Source: Poa pratensis
Taxonomy: Eukaryota; Streptophyta; Magnoliopsida; Poales; Poaceae
Direction of reading: 5' to 3'
DNA length: 64,000 bases
Assembly: GCA_947311845.1 (NCBI GenBank)
Contig: CAMZMU010000035.1
Span: forward strand, 1,011,761 to 1,075,760
The notes under the pieces were generated by a model. The model worked only from the letters and a program-made list of their open reading frames with translations. It did no database searches and had not been told where the DNA came from. Positions within the stretch are counted from its first letter, which is position 1, and the number at the start of each line of letters is the position of its first letter. Shown piece by piece: positions 11,007-22,070 of the stretch. A program made the position numbers and the translations under genes.

Positions 11007-12324
11007 TGATACGTCTCCAACGTATCTATAATTTCTGATGTTTCATGCTTATATTATACCATTTGCTACATGTTTTCTATACACTTCGTCTCACTTTTAT
11101 TCATTTTCTGGGACTAACCTATTAACAAGATGCCACAGTGCCAGTTCCCTGTTTTCTGCTGTTTTTGGTTTCAGAAAAGTACTTCTGCGAATATTCTCGG
11201 AATTGCACGAAACAAAAGGCCACGTCCCTATTTTTCCAGCACCGTCACGGAGTTCGAAGGAGAGACGAAGGAGGGCGCCGAGGTGGCCAAACCACACCTC
11301 GGCGCGGTGGGCCCCCTTGCCGCGCCAGTAGGTGGTGTGGGCCCCTCGAGCCTCCACCGACGTTGCCCCTTCGCCTATATATTGCCTCAGACGCGAAAAC
11401 CCTAAAATACCAAGTCATATTTCCAGAAGAGCTCCGCAGCGCCGCCGCCATCGACGACAAGTTTCGGGGGACAGAATCTCTGTTCCGGCACGCTGCCGGG
11501 ACGGGGAATTGCCCCCGGAGTCATCTCCATCGACACCATCGCCATCTTCATCGCCGCTGCTGACTCCCATGATGAGGAGGGAGTAGTTCTCCCCCGAGGC
11601 TGAGGGCTCTACCGGTAGCTATGTGGTTCATCTCTCTCTCCCATGGTGTGATCTTTATATGATCATGAGCTTTGTAATCTAGTTGAATAAGTAGATGTTA
11701 CTCTTTATCTATTATGCACTCTATAGGTTACTTTAATATGAACTCCGGTACTCTCCACGGTGTAAAGGTGACAGTGTGTGCACCGTGTGTGATTCCTTTA
11801 TGACGTTGTGGCGCTTGTTTACTCCGGCTTGAGGTGTGCTTTTGTAGCCCTACACAATGAATGGTGTTTGTTATCCAACAAGAGAGTGTTTAAGAGTAGC
11901 TTTTACTTATTCAGTTATGAGATCATTGTTGAGAGTGTCCACTAGTGAAAGTATGATCCCTAGGCCTTGTTTCTAAGCATTGAAACACCGTTTACATCAA
12001 GTTCTGCTACATGTTTGCTTGCTGCCATCTTTATTTCAGATTGCAGTTACTACTTATAATCATCCCTATCACTTGTATTTCACTATCTCTTCGCCGAACT
12101 AGTGCACCTATACATCTGACAAGTGTATTGGGTGTGTTGGGGACACAAGAGACTTCTTGTATCTTAATTGCAGGGTTGCTTGAGAGGAATATCTTTGACC
12201 TCTACCTCCCTGAGTTCGATAAACCTTGGGTGATTCACTTAAGGGAAACTTGCTGCTGTTCTACAAACCTCTGCTCTTGGAGGCCCAACACTGTCTACAA
12301 GAATAGAAGCACACGTAGACATCA
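11007..12324 (+). repeat. 5' LTR of the nested non-autonomous element
   Basis: A 1318-bp LTR, TGATACGTCTCC...ACATCA. TATA-like CTATATATT at 11375-11383 lies ~20-30 bp upstream of a plausible transcript start near the conserved CAGACGCGAAAACCC block. Confidence 0.92.
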
Positions 12325-12497
12325 AGCTATTTTCTGGCGCCGTTGCCGGGGAGGTAAGGTAAAAGGTATTCACATCCTCTGGCTACAAAGCTATTTTCTA
12401 GTATTGTTGCTAGTGTGTGAGTGCTCGAAGTTATTTCCTTTAGATTCTGCAATTATATCTTTTTGTTTCTTGTTTTTATTTTCACTAGTTAGGCTTA

Positions 12498-13326
12498 ATG
12501 GAAAACAACAAAAAAATTAGAGATCTTTATGAACTTTATATTGAATTAGGACATGATGCTTTTGAAGAGAAAATTAAAAAACCTATGGAAAATTATTTGC
12601 ATGATGGTAGCAATGTTATTACTATAAATCTTTGAACACCATTATTGCTAATGCTATGCAAAGCTCTAAGCTTGGGGAAGCTGGTTTTGATGAATATGAT
12701 ATTTTTAGTCCCCCAAGTTTTGAGGAGAAAATTTTCTTTGATGATACTTTACCTCCAATTTATGATGATTATAATGATAGTGGTATTTTGGTGCCACCTA
12801 CTATGGAGGATAAAGTTTATTATGATTATACTATGCCTGCAATTTATGATGATTACAATGATGGTTGTGATAGTTTTACTCTCACTATTACTAATAAATT
12901 GATTATGCTTATGTGGAGAGTAATGATACTTTTGTGCATGTGGATCATGATAAGAATGCTTTATGTGATAGCTATATTGTTGAGTTTATTCATGATGCTA
13001 CTGAAAATTATTTTGAGAGAGGAAAATATGGTTATAGAAATTTCATGTTACTAAACACCTCTCTTTATGATGAAGGTTTTGAGCTTTCTCTTGATTTGCT
13101 TTTATTTGCTGGGTACTTTAAGACCTACTGGTCTTATGAGAGAGGGAGACATGGCTTCATATATCACAATAATATTAAGTCTCCTCTCTTTATGTTGAAA
13201 TTTTTGAAGTTGCACTTGTTTTGCCTTCCTATGCTAGTCACTTTGTTTTCATTGATTTATTTTCTTACAAGACTCCTTTGCATAGGAAGTGGGTTAGACT
13301 TAAATGTGTTTATATTTGCTTCTTGA
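12498..13326 (+). pseudogene. Short gag-like coding remnant of the nested element
   Basis: A region of A/T-rich codons starting with the ATG at 12499 (MENNKKIRDLYELYIELG). It is broken by a stop near 12634, a register change near 12900, then open to 13326. It carries an internal acidic repeat: DDTLPPIYDDYNDSG (about 12740-12785) and YDYTMPAIYDDYNDGC (about 12820-12868). No known domain is recognised. Such open frames are common in non-autonomous Triticeae Gypsy relatives; the function is unknown. Confidence 0.55.
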
Positions 13327-15999
13327 TGCTCTTTATATCAACTCTTATATATGAGAGCATCATCAAAATCATGCCTAGCTAAAAGGCTTTAAAGAAAAGC
13401 GCTTATGGGAGACAACCCATTGTTTTATTTCTGTTATTTTTTTTTTGAGTCAAGGAGTTGTTACTTCTGTAGCAACTCCTTTGTATCTTTATTTTATTGC
13501 ATTGTTGTGCCAAGTAAAGTTCTATATTGAAAGTTGATGCAAGATTTGGATTTCTGCGCAGTAACAGATTTTTAGCTGTCACGATTTGAGCTTTTCTCCC
13601 TGTAGAAAATTCAAAAATTCTAAAAAATCACGCATCTTCCTGAGATATGTACGCAACTTTCATTATTTTGGAGATCCATCTGAGCAACTTAAGTGCCTCG
13701 AAAAAATTCGTCATTCCAGACTGTTCTGTTTTTGACAGATTCTGCCTTTTGTTTTGCATTCGCTCTTTTACTGTGTTTGTGTGGATTTCTTTGCTCCACA
13801 AAGCATTGGTGGCTGTAGCTAATGTCCAGAAGCTTTGGGAATGATTGTATCATTACAGAATATGAGAATTTTTGATTATGCACTAACCCTCTAATGAGAA
13901 CTGTCTTGAGTTTGGTGTGAAGGAAGTTTTCAAGGATCAAGCGAGAAGGGTGATATTATGTGATCAAGAAGAGTGAAAAGCCTAAGCTTGGGGATGCCCC
14001 CGTGGTTCATCCCAACCATATTCAGAGAGACTCAAGCGTCTAAGCTTGGGGATGCCCAAGGCATCCCCTTCTTCATCAACAAACTTATCAGGTCATCTCT
14101 AGTGAAACTATATTTTAATTCTTTCACATCTTATGCGCTTTACTTGGAGCGTCTGTGTGTTTTTATTTTTGTTTTTGTTTGAATAAATTCGGATCCTAGC
14201 AATCCTTGTGTGGGAGAGAGACACGCTCCGCTTTTTCATGTGAATACTCATGTTCTTCACTTATATTTGTTGAGTATTCTTAACTAGCTACTGCAGTGCT
14301 TTTAGCTCCTGTTTTTCATGCATCTCTTCGAGCTGTTAGCACTTGTTTATAAATACTCTCTTGCTGCATTATATTATCATTTGGAGAGTTTATGTTTAAA
14401 TAAATTATTGGTGTTTGTTTGGAAGAAAGAAAATGCTACATGTAGTAGTTGGTATTGGAAAAGACATATGCATTCTTGTAGATCATTGTCTTGTTTTGAT
14501 TTGATGCTTTGCAATTGTTTTGAGCTCTCAAGTAGATCATGTTTAAGCTCTTGCATCATGTAGTTAAAGCCTAGTAGTGGAGAACTACCGTAGAGCTTGT
14601 TGAGACTTGGGATGCATATTTGTTCTCTCTAAGGTCTAGATATTTTCTGGTAAAATGTTTGAGCAACAAGGAAGACAGTGTAGAGTCTTATAATACTTGC
14701 AATATGTTTTTATGTGATTCTTGCTGTACCGGTTTATACTTGTGTTTGCTTCAAACAACCTTGCTAGCCTAAACTCTGTACTGAGAGGGAATGCTTCTCG
14801 TGCATCCAAAACTTGAGCCAAAACCCATGCCATTTGTGTCCACCATACCTACCTACTATGTGGTATTTCCTGCCATTCCAAGTAAATATTTCATGTGCTA
14901 CCTTTAAACTATTCAAAACTTTATTACTCCTTATTTGTGTCAATGTTTTATAGCTCATGAGGAAGTATGTGGTGTTTTATCTTTCAATCTTGTCATTTAC
15001 TTCTGACAGACTTTCACCAATGGACTAGTGGCATATACATCCGCTTATCCAATAATTTGCAAAAAGAGCTGGCAACGGGGTGCCCAGCCCCAATTAATTA
15101 CAACTTTCATTAATAATTCTCTTCACATGTTTTGCCCTGATTTATCAGTAAGCAACTTAATTTGCAAATAGACACTCCTCCATGGTATGTGAATGTTGGA
15201 AGGCACCCGAGGATTCGGTTAGCCATGGCTTGTGTAAGCAAAAGGTTGGGAGGAGTGTCATCTATAAAGAAACTAAAATACATGTGTAAACAAAAGAGAA
15301 GAGGGATGATCTACCTTGCTGGTAGAGATAACGTCCTTCATGGGAGCCGCTCTTGAAAGTCTGGTTGACAAGGGGGTTAGAGTGCCCACTACCATTCGTT
15401 GACAACAACAAACACCTCTCAAATACTTATTTTGTGCTCTCTATATGCTTTCGAAAACTTAAAAAGCTCTAGCACATGATTTAATCCCTGCTTCCCTCTG
15501 CGAAGGGCCTATCTTTTACTTTATGTTGAGTCAGTTTACCTACTCCTTTCTATCTTAGAAGCAAACACTTGTGTCAACTTTGTGTGCATTGATTCTTACA
15601 TGTTTACTTATTGCACTTGTTATATTGCTTTATGTTGACAACTATCCATGAGATATACATGTTACAAGTTGAAAGCAATTGCTGAAACTTAATCATCCTT
15701 TGTGTTGCTTCAATGCCTTTTACTTTGAATCTATTGCTTTATGAGTTACCTCTTATGCAAAACTTTTTGATGCTTGTCTTGAAAGTACTATTCATGAAAA
15801 GTTTTTGCTTATATGATTCATTGTTTACTCTTTATCTATTTGTTAGCAAACTATAGATCATTGCTTTGAGTCACTTCATTCATGACATGAGCCTTGCAAT
15901 ATATTGATCAAGATTGTGTGAAAGCATGTCTCCTCAGAAATTATTTGTTGTTATCGTTTTACCTACTCGAGGACGAGTAGAACTAAGCTTGGGGATGCT
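13327..15999 (+). other. Non-coding interior of the nested element
   Basis: About 2.7 kb without a supported gene. The motif TAAGCTTGGGGATGCCC occurs at about 13982 and 14041 and again as the polypurine tract at about 15984-15997, so the tract has been copied inside the element. Nothing else is recognised. Confidence 0.7.
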
Positions 16000-17312
16000 T
16001 GATACGTCTCCAACGTATCTATAATTTCTGATGTTCCATGCTTATATTATACCATTTGCTACATGTTTTATATACACTTCATATCACTTTTATGCATTTT
16101 CTGGGACTAACCTATTAACAAGATGCCACAGTGCCAGTTCCCTGTTTTCTGCTGTTTTTGGTTTCAGAAAAGTACTTCTGCGAATATTCTCGGAATTGCA
16201 CGAAACAAAAGGCCACGTCCCTATTTTTCCAGCACCGTCACGGAGTCCGAAGGAGAGACGAAGGAGGGCGCCGAGGTGGCCAAACCACACCTCGGCGCGG
16301 TGGGCCCCCTGCCGCGCCACAGGTGGTGTGGGCCCCTCGAGCCTCCACCGACGTTGCCCCTTCGCCTATATATTGCCTCAGACGCGAAAACCCTAAAATA
16401 CCAAGTCATATTTCCAGAAGAGTTCCGCAGCGCCGCCGCCATCGACGACAAGTTTCGGGGGACAGAATCTCTGTTCCGGCACGCTGCCGGGACGGGGAAT
16501 TGCCCCCGGAGTCATCTCCATCGACACCACCGCCATCTTCATCGCCGCTGCTGACTCCCATGATGAGGAGGGAGTAGTTCTCCCCCGAGGCTGAGGGCTC
16601 TACCGGTAGCTATGTGGTTCATCTCTCTCTCCCATGGTGTGATCTTTATGTGATCATGAGCTTTGTAATCTAGTTGAATAAGTAGATGTTACTCTTTATC
16701 TATTATGCACTCTATAGGTTACTTTAATATGAACTCCGGTACTCTCCACGGTGTAAAGGTGACAGTGTGTGCACCGTGTGTGATTCCTTTATGACGTTGT
16801 GGCGCTTGTTTACTCCGGCTTGAGGTGTGCTTTTGTAGCCCTACACAATGAATGGTGTTTGTTATCCAACAAGAGAGTGTTTAAGAGTAGCTTTTACTTA
16901 TTCAGTTATGAGATCATTGTTGAGAGTGTCCACTAGTGAAAGTATGATCCCTAGGCCTTGTTTCTAAGCATTGAAACACCGTTTACATCAAGTTCTGCTA
17001 CATGTTTGCTTGCTGCCATCTTTATTTCAGATTGCAGTTACTACTTATAATCATCCCTATCACTTGTATTTCACTATCTCTTCGCCGAACTAGTGCACCT
17101 ATACATCTGACAAGTGTATTGGGTGTGTTGGGGACACAAGAGACTTCTTGTATCTTAATTGCAGGGTTGCTTGAGAGGAATATCTTTGACCTCTACCTCC
17201 CTGAGTTCGATAAACTTGGGTGATTCACTTAAGAAACTTGCTGCTGTTCTACAAACCTCTGCTCTTGGAGGCCCAACACTGTCTACAAGAATAGAAGCAC
17301 ACGTAGACATCA
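16000..17312 (+). repeat. 3' LTR of the nested non-autonomous element
   Basis: A 1313-bp LTR nearly identical to 11007-12324. Differences include a substitution block near 16070-16090 and small deletions near 17213 and 17233. TATA-like CTATATATT is at 16376-16384. The duplication AGCCG follows at 17313-17317. Confidence 0.92.
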
Positions 17313-17317
17313 AGCCG

Positions 17318-18092
17318 CTTTGGTTATATAGACAGCAAGCCTTCTCCAACACCCTATGATCCCAGTGTGACACTCAGAAAGAACAAAAAGGAAACGAGAG
17401 GTCAATTAAGATATTTTCAAGTGATCTGTTCGCTCATGTACCTTGCGAGCGCGACGAGACCTGATATCTCTTTTGCTGTGAGCAAGTTGAGCAGGTTCAT
17501 GTCTAACCCGGGTATTGATCATTGGCATGCACTTGAAAGGGTCATGCGCTATCTGAACGGTGCGATGAGTTATGGGATTCACTATTCAGGGCACCCTGCG
17601 GTGCTTGAGGGATACTGTGATGCGAACTAGATCTCAGATGTTGATGAGCTCTACGCCACAAGTGGATATGCATTCATTCTTGGAGATGGCGCAGTGTCAT
17701 GGAGGTCTTGCAAACAGACAATTTTGACGAGGTCAACTATGGAAGCAGAACTTGCTGCTTTAGATACAGCTTCTGTAGAGGCAGAATGGCTGCGTGAGCT
17801 CTTGATGGACTTGCCGGTGGTTGAGAAACCATTACCGGCCATCCTTATGAACTGTGACAACCAAACGGTTATCATGAAAGTGAACAGTGCTAAGGATAAC
17901 GCGAAGTCATCAAGACACGTTAAAAGACGTTTGAAGTCTGTCAGGAAAATGAGAAACTCCGGAGTAATTACTGTTAGTTATATTCAAACTGACAAAAACC
18001 TGTCAGATCCCTTTACGAAGGGACTATCACGTAATGTGATAGATAGTGCATCGAGAGAGATGGGGTTGAGACCCGTGAGCGTTACACCATAG
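17318..18092 (+). pseudogene. Copia reverse transcriptase/RNase H, downstream part
   Basis: Continuation of the Copia pol after the nested element. It begins in register but meets a stop within the first few codons of the segment near 17330-17370, then opens with LMYLASATRPDISFAVSKLSR (about 17430-17495), typical of the RT/RNase H junction. RNase H motifs follow: EGYCDAN (stop at 17628), a serine-rich [15 protein letters not shown] region (about 17650-17700) and [10 protein letters not shown] (about 17725-17765). The frame ends at 18092. No complete polyprotein is possible. Confidence 0.85.
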
Positions 18093-18634
18093 TGGTAACC
18101 TAACCTATGTGATCGGAGATCCCGTAAATTAGGACCTGGGAAGAACAAGCTAGTGGTTTAACAGAGGAGAGTTATTTTATAACCCTCTCCGTGGGAAGAT
18201 GCATAACTCTCACATTCTGTAAGGCAGGTTGGCAATATGCCTTAATGTGTTTCTGTTGGCTATTCGTAGTAAAGGTGCTATCCTACAGAGCGATCTTGAA
18301 AGAACACAACTATATGAGTCCGACTGTTAAACGTCGCAGTCTATGAGATTTGGGTGATCTCTAGTATGCTCATGAAGAGACCAGGGAGTATGACGCATAT
18401 ACTCCACCCGCGGGGTAGGCTACTGGCAGCCACGTACTGGTTATGACTTGGAGTGAAGTCTATTGGCACCAAACTTGCAATTCAAGGTTCGTCCATTGTT
18501 CAAGTTGCTGGTAGATGTAGCTTGAAGCTCTAGGCGGAAGTTCAACTTAACAGTCTCTGCTGAAACACTGGTATATAAACAAGAAACGAGGTTTGGCAAA
18601 ATCTCTAAATGGGAATTTGAGATCTGGTGGGGAT
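18093..18634 (+). other. Copia 3' untranslated region and polypurine tract
   Basis: About 540 bases between the end of pol and the 3' LTR. No coding signal. The purine tract GGTGGGGA at 18626-18633 immediately precedes the LTR and would prime plus-strand synthesis. Confidence 0.75.
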
Positions 18635-19614
18635 TGTTAGATTTTGGGCCCATTTGGGCAGCCCAATAAGAAATTCCAGAAAATCTCAAATTGGACCATG
18701 TGCATGGCAGAATTTTGGAGGTGCAAAGTGGTGCTAAAGTTTAGTACTACATTGCTAGTTGGAGGAGACAAACAACACCTTATAAGGTGGAGTGTTGTGA
18801 CACTTGGTGTGCTAGTTGAGAACAGAAGACTCTCTCCCGCGCACTCCTCCTCCTCCTCCTCCTCCGCCGCCGTCCGTCCGTCCGTCCGTCTCGTCACGAC
18901 ACGCCGCGGGTTGCGGGAATTAATGAGTCGAGCCGATGCCTATATTTTTGCTGTTCAGGAAAATCGAGTCGCTAGCGTACGCGTACAGCTTAGCCAGTTC
19001 GGGTCGCTCCCGGATCGTGGGCTGCTGCACCGACTCGAACGTGTGCGACGTGGCCGGCCCACGTTGTACCCGTTAGGGTTTCCCAAACCGCACTATATAT
19101 TGCCGTGCACTGCATGCGCCGTAAACAACCGAACCAATCTAGGTTTTGCCAATCTCGTGCCTTGCGCCGCCACCGTAGTCTACTCCATCCCGTGCGCCGA
19201 CGTGCACCGGCGAACGGGACAGCAGGTCTCCGGAACCACTTGTCCTTGTGATCCTGTACGGGAGAGGGCGAATAAGGTTTTTGGGAAGCGCCCCGCGTGA
19301 CTGCTTTCAAGTTCTTCATCACGGCTCGACTTCCTGGACGATCTCCGGGTCCGCGGGCGACTCGCCTCTAACATCGTCTTCTTCGAGCTGCTACCGTTGC
19401 CGCTCAAGCTGCTGCCGTCGCTGCTCCAACGACTAATTCATCTACAATTGTTCGGTACGTTCGTCACGTTCCGATGGCTGTGTTCGTAGATGTCTTGCTG
19501 ATGTTCATGTTAATTAATACGTCTAGTATTTTCGAGATTAACATGTTAGTAGCTCTTGCGATCATGCTTTATATTCTAGAATTAATCATGTAAATTATGC
19601 CTAATAATTCAACA
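18635..19614 (+). repeat. 3' LTR of the Copia element
   Basis: A 980-bp LTR, TGTTAGATTTTGGG...TTCAACA, followed by the duplication AGTAG (19615-19619). TATA-like CTATATATT at 19093-19101. The TCC tract is one unit longer than in the 5' LTR. Confidence 0.93.
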
Positions 19615-19619
19615 AGTAG

Positions 19620-20352
19620 AACAAGACAAGACTCTACTGATATACTAGAAGGTACTAAAAGATATCACTACTGGGTTGCTATTTACGTTTTTTTAAATAA
19701 ATTTAGCACAATGAAGCTATGCAACGTACATATAACTACTCTAAGCTTTAAGCCGGGCTAGCAGCGAGACATCTGCCACTCACGTGACTCTGCCCTACGG
19801 GTCCGTCTACGGGGTTGGTTCGTGGGAGCTGGAGCGATTTTTTTTCTCACATCTCTCTTTCTCCCGAACCATTGACTTCTCTCCTCACCTCTCATCTCCC
19901 TCTCCCTGGCGGTGGCGGCGGCGGAGCATCTGGCGGCGCAGGTGACGGGGAACGACGGGGGAAGGCCAGAGCATCCTCTCCTCTCTCCCTGGTCTCTCCC
20001 CTGGTCTCCTTTGTCCCTCTTTCGTCTCCTTTCTTTGAGTGAGATGAGGGTTAGGTAGGAGGACGCATGGGAGAGGGGAGGGCAGGGCTAAGCGGTTACG
20101 GCGCTCGACCTGGACACTGCCGCGTGCTCCTTCTCCTCCACCGGTGATGAAGAGCAGGTCGACGACACCTAGCCGGCCACGCCGGATATGGGAGGATACC
20201 GGTGGGAAGGGACGAAGCTCTCTCCTCTCCCCGTTTCCCCTCCCCTGGCCATCCTCCCGATCTCGCTCGAACATGCCATCTGAAAGAGAGGAACAATATG
20301 TATGGGCTATGCGATGACGACTGGTGGTGGATGTGCTACGCGATGAAAACTG
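19620..20352. other. Unassigned region, continuation of NLR upstream flank
   Basis: The original DNA upstream of the NLR pseudogene continues here. Bases 19830-20040 are rich in CT and then in GGCGG repeats, resembling a plant 5' untranslated region, possibly that of the split gene to the right. No coding region is supported. Confidence 0.4.
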
Positions 20353-20620
20353 GTGGGGGAGAAGGAGAGATGTGGTGAGTTGGTGCTGCCATCCCCTTTG
20401 CCACCTGAGCGCCAGATGCTCATGAATCATGAGGTGCTGGACTTCGCTGCCTTGCTTTGGTGTGTGGGCATGAGCTGGGCTACTATCTGCGTCGACATAT
20501 TCAGCGACCTGCCTGAGCTCTGCCCCGTCGAGTTGCTAGGAGAAATTATGCTTCCCTACCAACAGGACGAGACAGAGATGATGCAGTTTGTGAGGTTTCC
20601 CAGTAGGAGCCATTCCGCGT
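20353..20620 (+). pseudogene. Exon of an unrecognised host gene, split by the CACTA insertion
   Basis: An open frame from the ATG at 20353 (an internal ATG such as 20416, MLMNHEVLDFAALLW, could be the real start). It reads to the CACTA terminus with no stop and ends in PSRSHSA. Removing the transposon and one 3-bp target copy, the same frame continues at 30452 with PLCKLFTLEPGDESGHWRLE and reaches a splice-donor-like GTATCG at 30520. The product is unrecognised. A weak resemblance to grass DUF1618-type proteins (SWATICVDIF...PELCPV) is a guess only. Confidence 0.45.
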
Positions 20621-21420
20621 CACTACTGGAAAATCGCTCTCTGCCGAGTGGTCTTTGCTTTGCCGAATGCAAAATGTCGGGGACACTCAGCGAAGACCGT
20701 CTAAGCCGACGCCGCGCAGAAGACACTCGGCAAAGCCGAGCCAACTCGGCAAACAGCATGTTCGCCGGCACTATGTGGATAAAGCTCTCGGCGAGTAAAC
20801 TAATCTCGGCAACGACCACATAAAACACTCGGCGCAGATCTGATCTCGGCGAAATGGACGACCACGTGGCTCCTGCCGTTGGGCCCCACATTTGCGTGGC
20901 GATGCGTGCAGTTCGCTGAGTGTCACACCCGGCAAAAATGTGGCCGGAAAAAAAATTGGATTGGCCTTTTCTTCGTCGAGAGCCGCCCTCGGTAAACTGC
21001 GCGCGGGAAACTTTGAAATTTGCTGCCTTTTCCGCAAAATGTTCGCCGAGTGTGTCAGTGGCAGGCACTCGGCGAAGAAAACGCGCGAAATTTTTTTGGT
21101 TTGCCGCGCAAACTGAATCCTCTTTGCGTCGGTGGACGGCACTCGGCAAAGGCATTGGCGGGAAGGAAAATTTTGTTCCGCCTCCTCTTTGCCGAGTGTG
21201 TCGGTGGACGGCACTCGGCAAAGGCATGGGCGGGAAGGAAAATTTCGTTCTGCGCCATTTCTTCGCCGGGTTGTTAGCTTCGCCGAGCCCTCCTCTCGGC
21301 AAACTAGGTGGGCGGGAGAAATAATTTCAGTACGCGCCAATTCTTCGCCGAGAGAAGGACTTCGCCGAGTGGGATGCTCGGCGAAAGGTTCACTTTTCCC
21401 GCTCTTTCCCCTCTCCGACG
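20621..21420. repeat. Left subterminal repeat region of the CACTA element
   Basis: More than twenty copies of TTTGCCGAGTG/CACTCGGCAAAG variants in both orientations, the kind of array bound by CACTA transposase. Two tandem units of 72 bp start at 21131 and 21203 (shared GGTGGACGGCACTCGGCAAA). Confidence 0.85.
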
Positions 21421-21460
21421 CGAGGTGTTTTGGCGCCAGTTTCTCAGCCCTAACGATGCC

Positions 21461-21469
21461 TATAAATAG
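21461..21469 (+). promoter_or_regulatory. TATA box upstream of the tandem hairpins
   Basis: TATAAATAG in a CCTATAAATAGTCCACC context, the best plant TATA consensus in the element. Start would be expected near 21490-21500, just upstream of the first hairpin at 21513. Confidence 0.6.
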
Positions 21470-21512
21470 TCCACCTCTCAGACAGGTTACTCACTCATTC
21501 TAGCTTGTGCTC

Positions 21513-21617
21513 AAACACAAAACATTCGGGTTCCCCAGCTATGTCCTACAGTGAGCAACGGCATTCGACCATGAATCACTGTAGGGCTATAGCTGGGGGA
21601 AACCGTGTGTTTTGTTT
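21513..21617 (+). ncRNA. Candidate small-RNA hairpin 1 in the CACTA element
   Basis: The 5' arm 21513-21553 (containing TTCCCCAGCTATGTCCTACA) pairs with the 3' arm 21577-21617 (CACTGTAGGGCTATAGCTGG and on) over ~41 positions with few bulges and mismatches. The loop is ~23 nt. Length, stem and loop are in the range of plant miRNA precursors. It is paralogous to the next hairpin. No mature miRNA is claimed: the TTCCC start of the arm resembles some miR2118-type sequences only superficially. Confidence 0.5.
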
Positions 21618-21675
21618 CAGCTATATTTAGGTATTCAACACAAGTTGTTTTTCAGATTAATTCGTGTCGTCCAAC

Positions 21676-21767
21676 ACAAATCATCCGGATTCCCGAGCTC
21701 AGTCCCACACTGCATGTGATATCGCAGCCAGTGTGGGACTGTAGCTCGGGGAAACCGTATGATTTGT
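21676..21767 (+). ncRNA. Candidate small-RNA hairpin 2 in the CACTA element
   Basis: The 5' arm begins ACAAATCATCCGGATTCCCG and ends at 21712; the 3' arm runs 21729-21767. They pair over ~38 positions with two mismatches and two single-base bulges; the loop is 16 nt. The 40-nt 5' arms of the two hairpins align without gaps and differ at about ten positions. Several differences are compensated in the 3' arms, for example CCCC-AGCT/AGCT-GGGG in hairpin 1 against CCCG-AGCT/AGCT-CGGG in hairpin 2. Spacing between the units is about 160 bp. Confidence 0.5.
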
Positions 21768-21910
21768 TCATCGATGTGCTTAGTCGCAAAGTATTTTATC
21801 TTGTTTATTACACGACCTTTCAAATTTTGTGGGTGGTAAAATTTTCGGCGGGAAATTTTGACGGTTTTTTTTGGCGGGAATTTTTGGGCGGGATAGCTGG
21901 TGGGAAGGCT

Positions 21911-21918
21911 ATAAAAGA
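21911..21918 (+). promoter_or_regulatory. Second internal TATA box
   Basis: CTATAAAAG in the context GAAGGCTATAAAAGACCCC, preceded by repeated GGCGGGA motifs (21847-21900). It lies ~160 bp upstream of the DUF4283-like reading region starting at 22071 and would drive it. Confidence 0.55.
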
Positions 21919-22070
21919 CCCCGGCCGGCCACTGATCTTTTACACACAAATTCGCCCATTGCAATATTTACCCCGTCGTAGATAGTCGTCGTACCGCGTC
22001 TCAGGAGAAATATGTGGAGTGAGCTTGAAGACTCCGAGCGCGGGCACTGTGTGTTGTCTCGCACTCCGGC

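Larger units (their letters stand above)
11007..17312 (+). mobile_element. Non-autonomous LTR retrotransposon nested in the Copia element
   Basis: LTRs 11007-12324 and 16000-17312, flanked by the perfect duplication AGCCG (11002-11006 and 17313-17317). A primer-binding-site-like TGGCGCCGTTGCCGGGGA begins at 12335, ten bases after the LTR. A polypurine-like tract AAGCTTGGGGATGC precedes the 3' LTR. The 3.7-kb interior has only a short gag-like reading region and no protease, integrase or RT, so the element needs a partner in trans. The LTR start and primer site resemble Triticeae Gypsy families; the superfamily is inferred. LTRs differ by roughly a dozen to twenty changes by eye, so the insertion is fairly recent. 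Confidence 0.93.
6861..19614 (+). mobile_element. Copia LTR retrotransposon, split by a nested LTR element
   Basis: LTRs at 6861-7830 and 18635-19614 both start TGTTAGATTTTGGGCCC and end CAACA. AGTAG flanks both sides (6856-6860 and 19615-19619). Domain order gag, protease, integrase, reverse transcriptase, RNase H identifies the Copia superfamily. Without the 6.3-kb element nested at 11007-17312 plus its duplication, it would be about 6.4 kb. Several frameshifts and stops make it non-autonomous today. A purine tract (GGTGGGGA, 18626-18633) lies just before the 3' LTR. No TGGTATCAGAGC-type primer-binding site follows the 5' LTR. Confidence 0.95.

Noticed and set aside
20353..20620. DUF1618 assignment of the split gene
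   Set aside because: Only a vague resemblance in a short stretch; left as unrecognised.
21513..21767. Assignment of the hairpins to miR820 or miR2118
   Set aside because: The arms share only a TTCCC start with miR2118-type sequences and contain no miR820 sequence.
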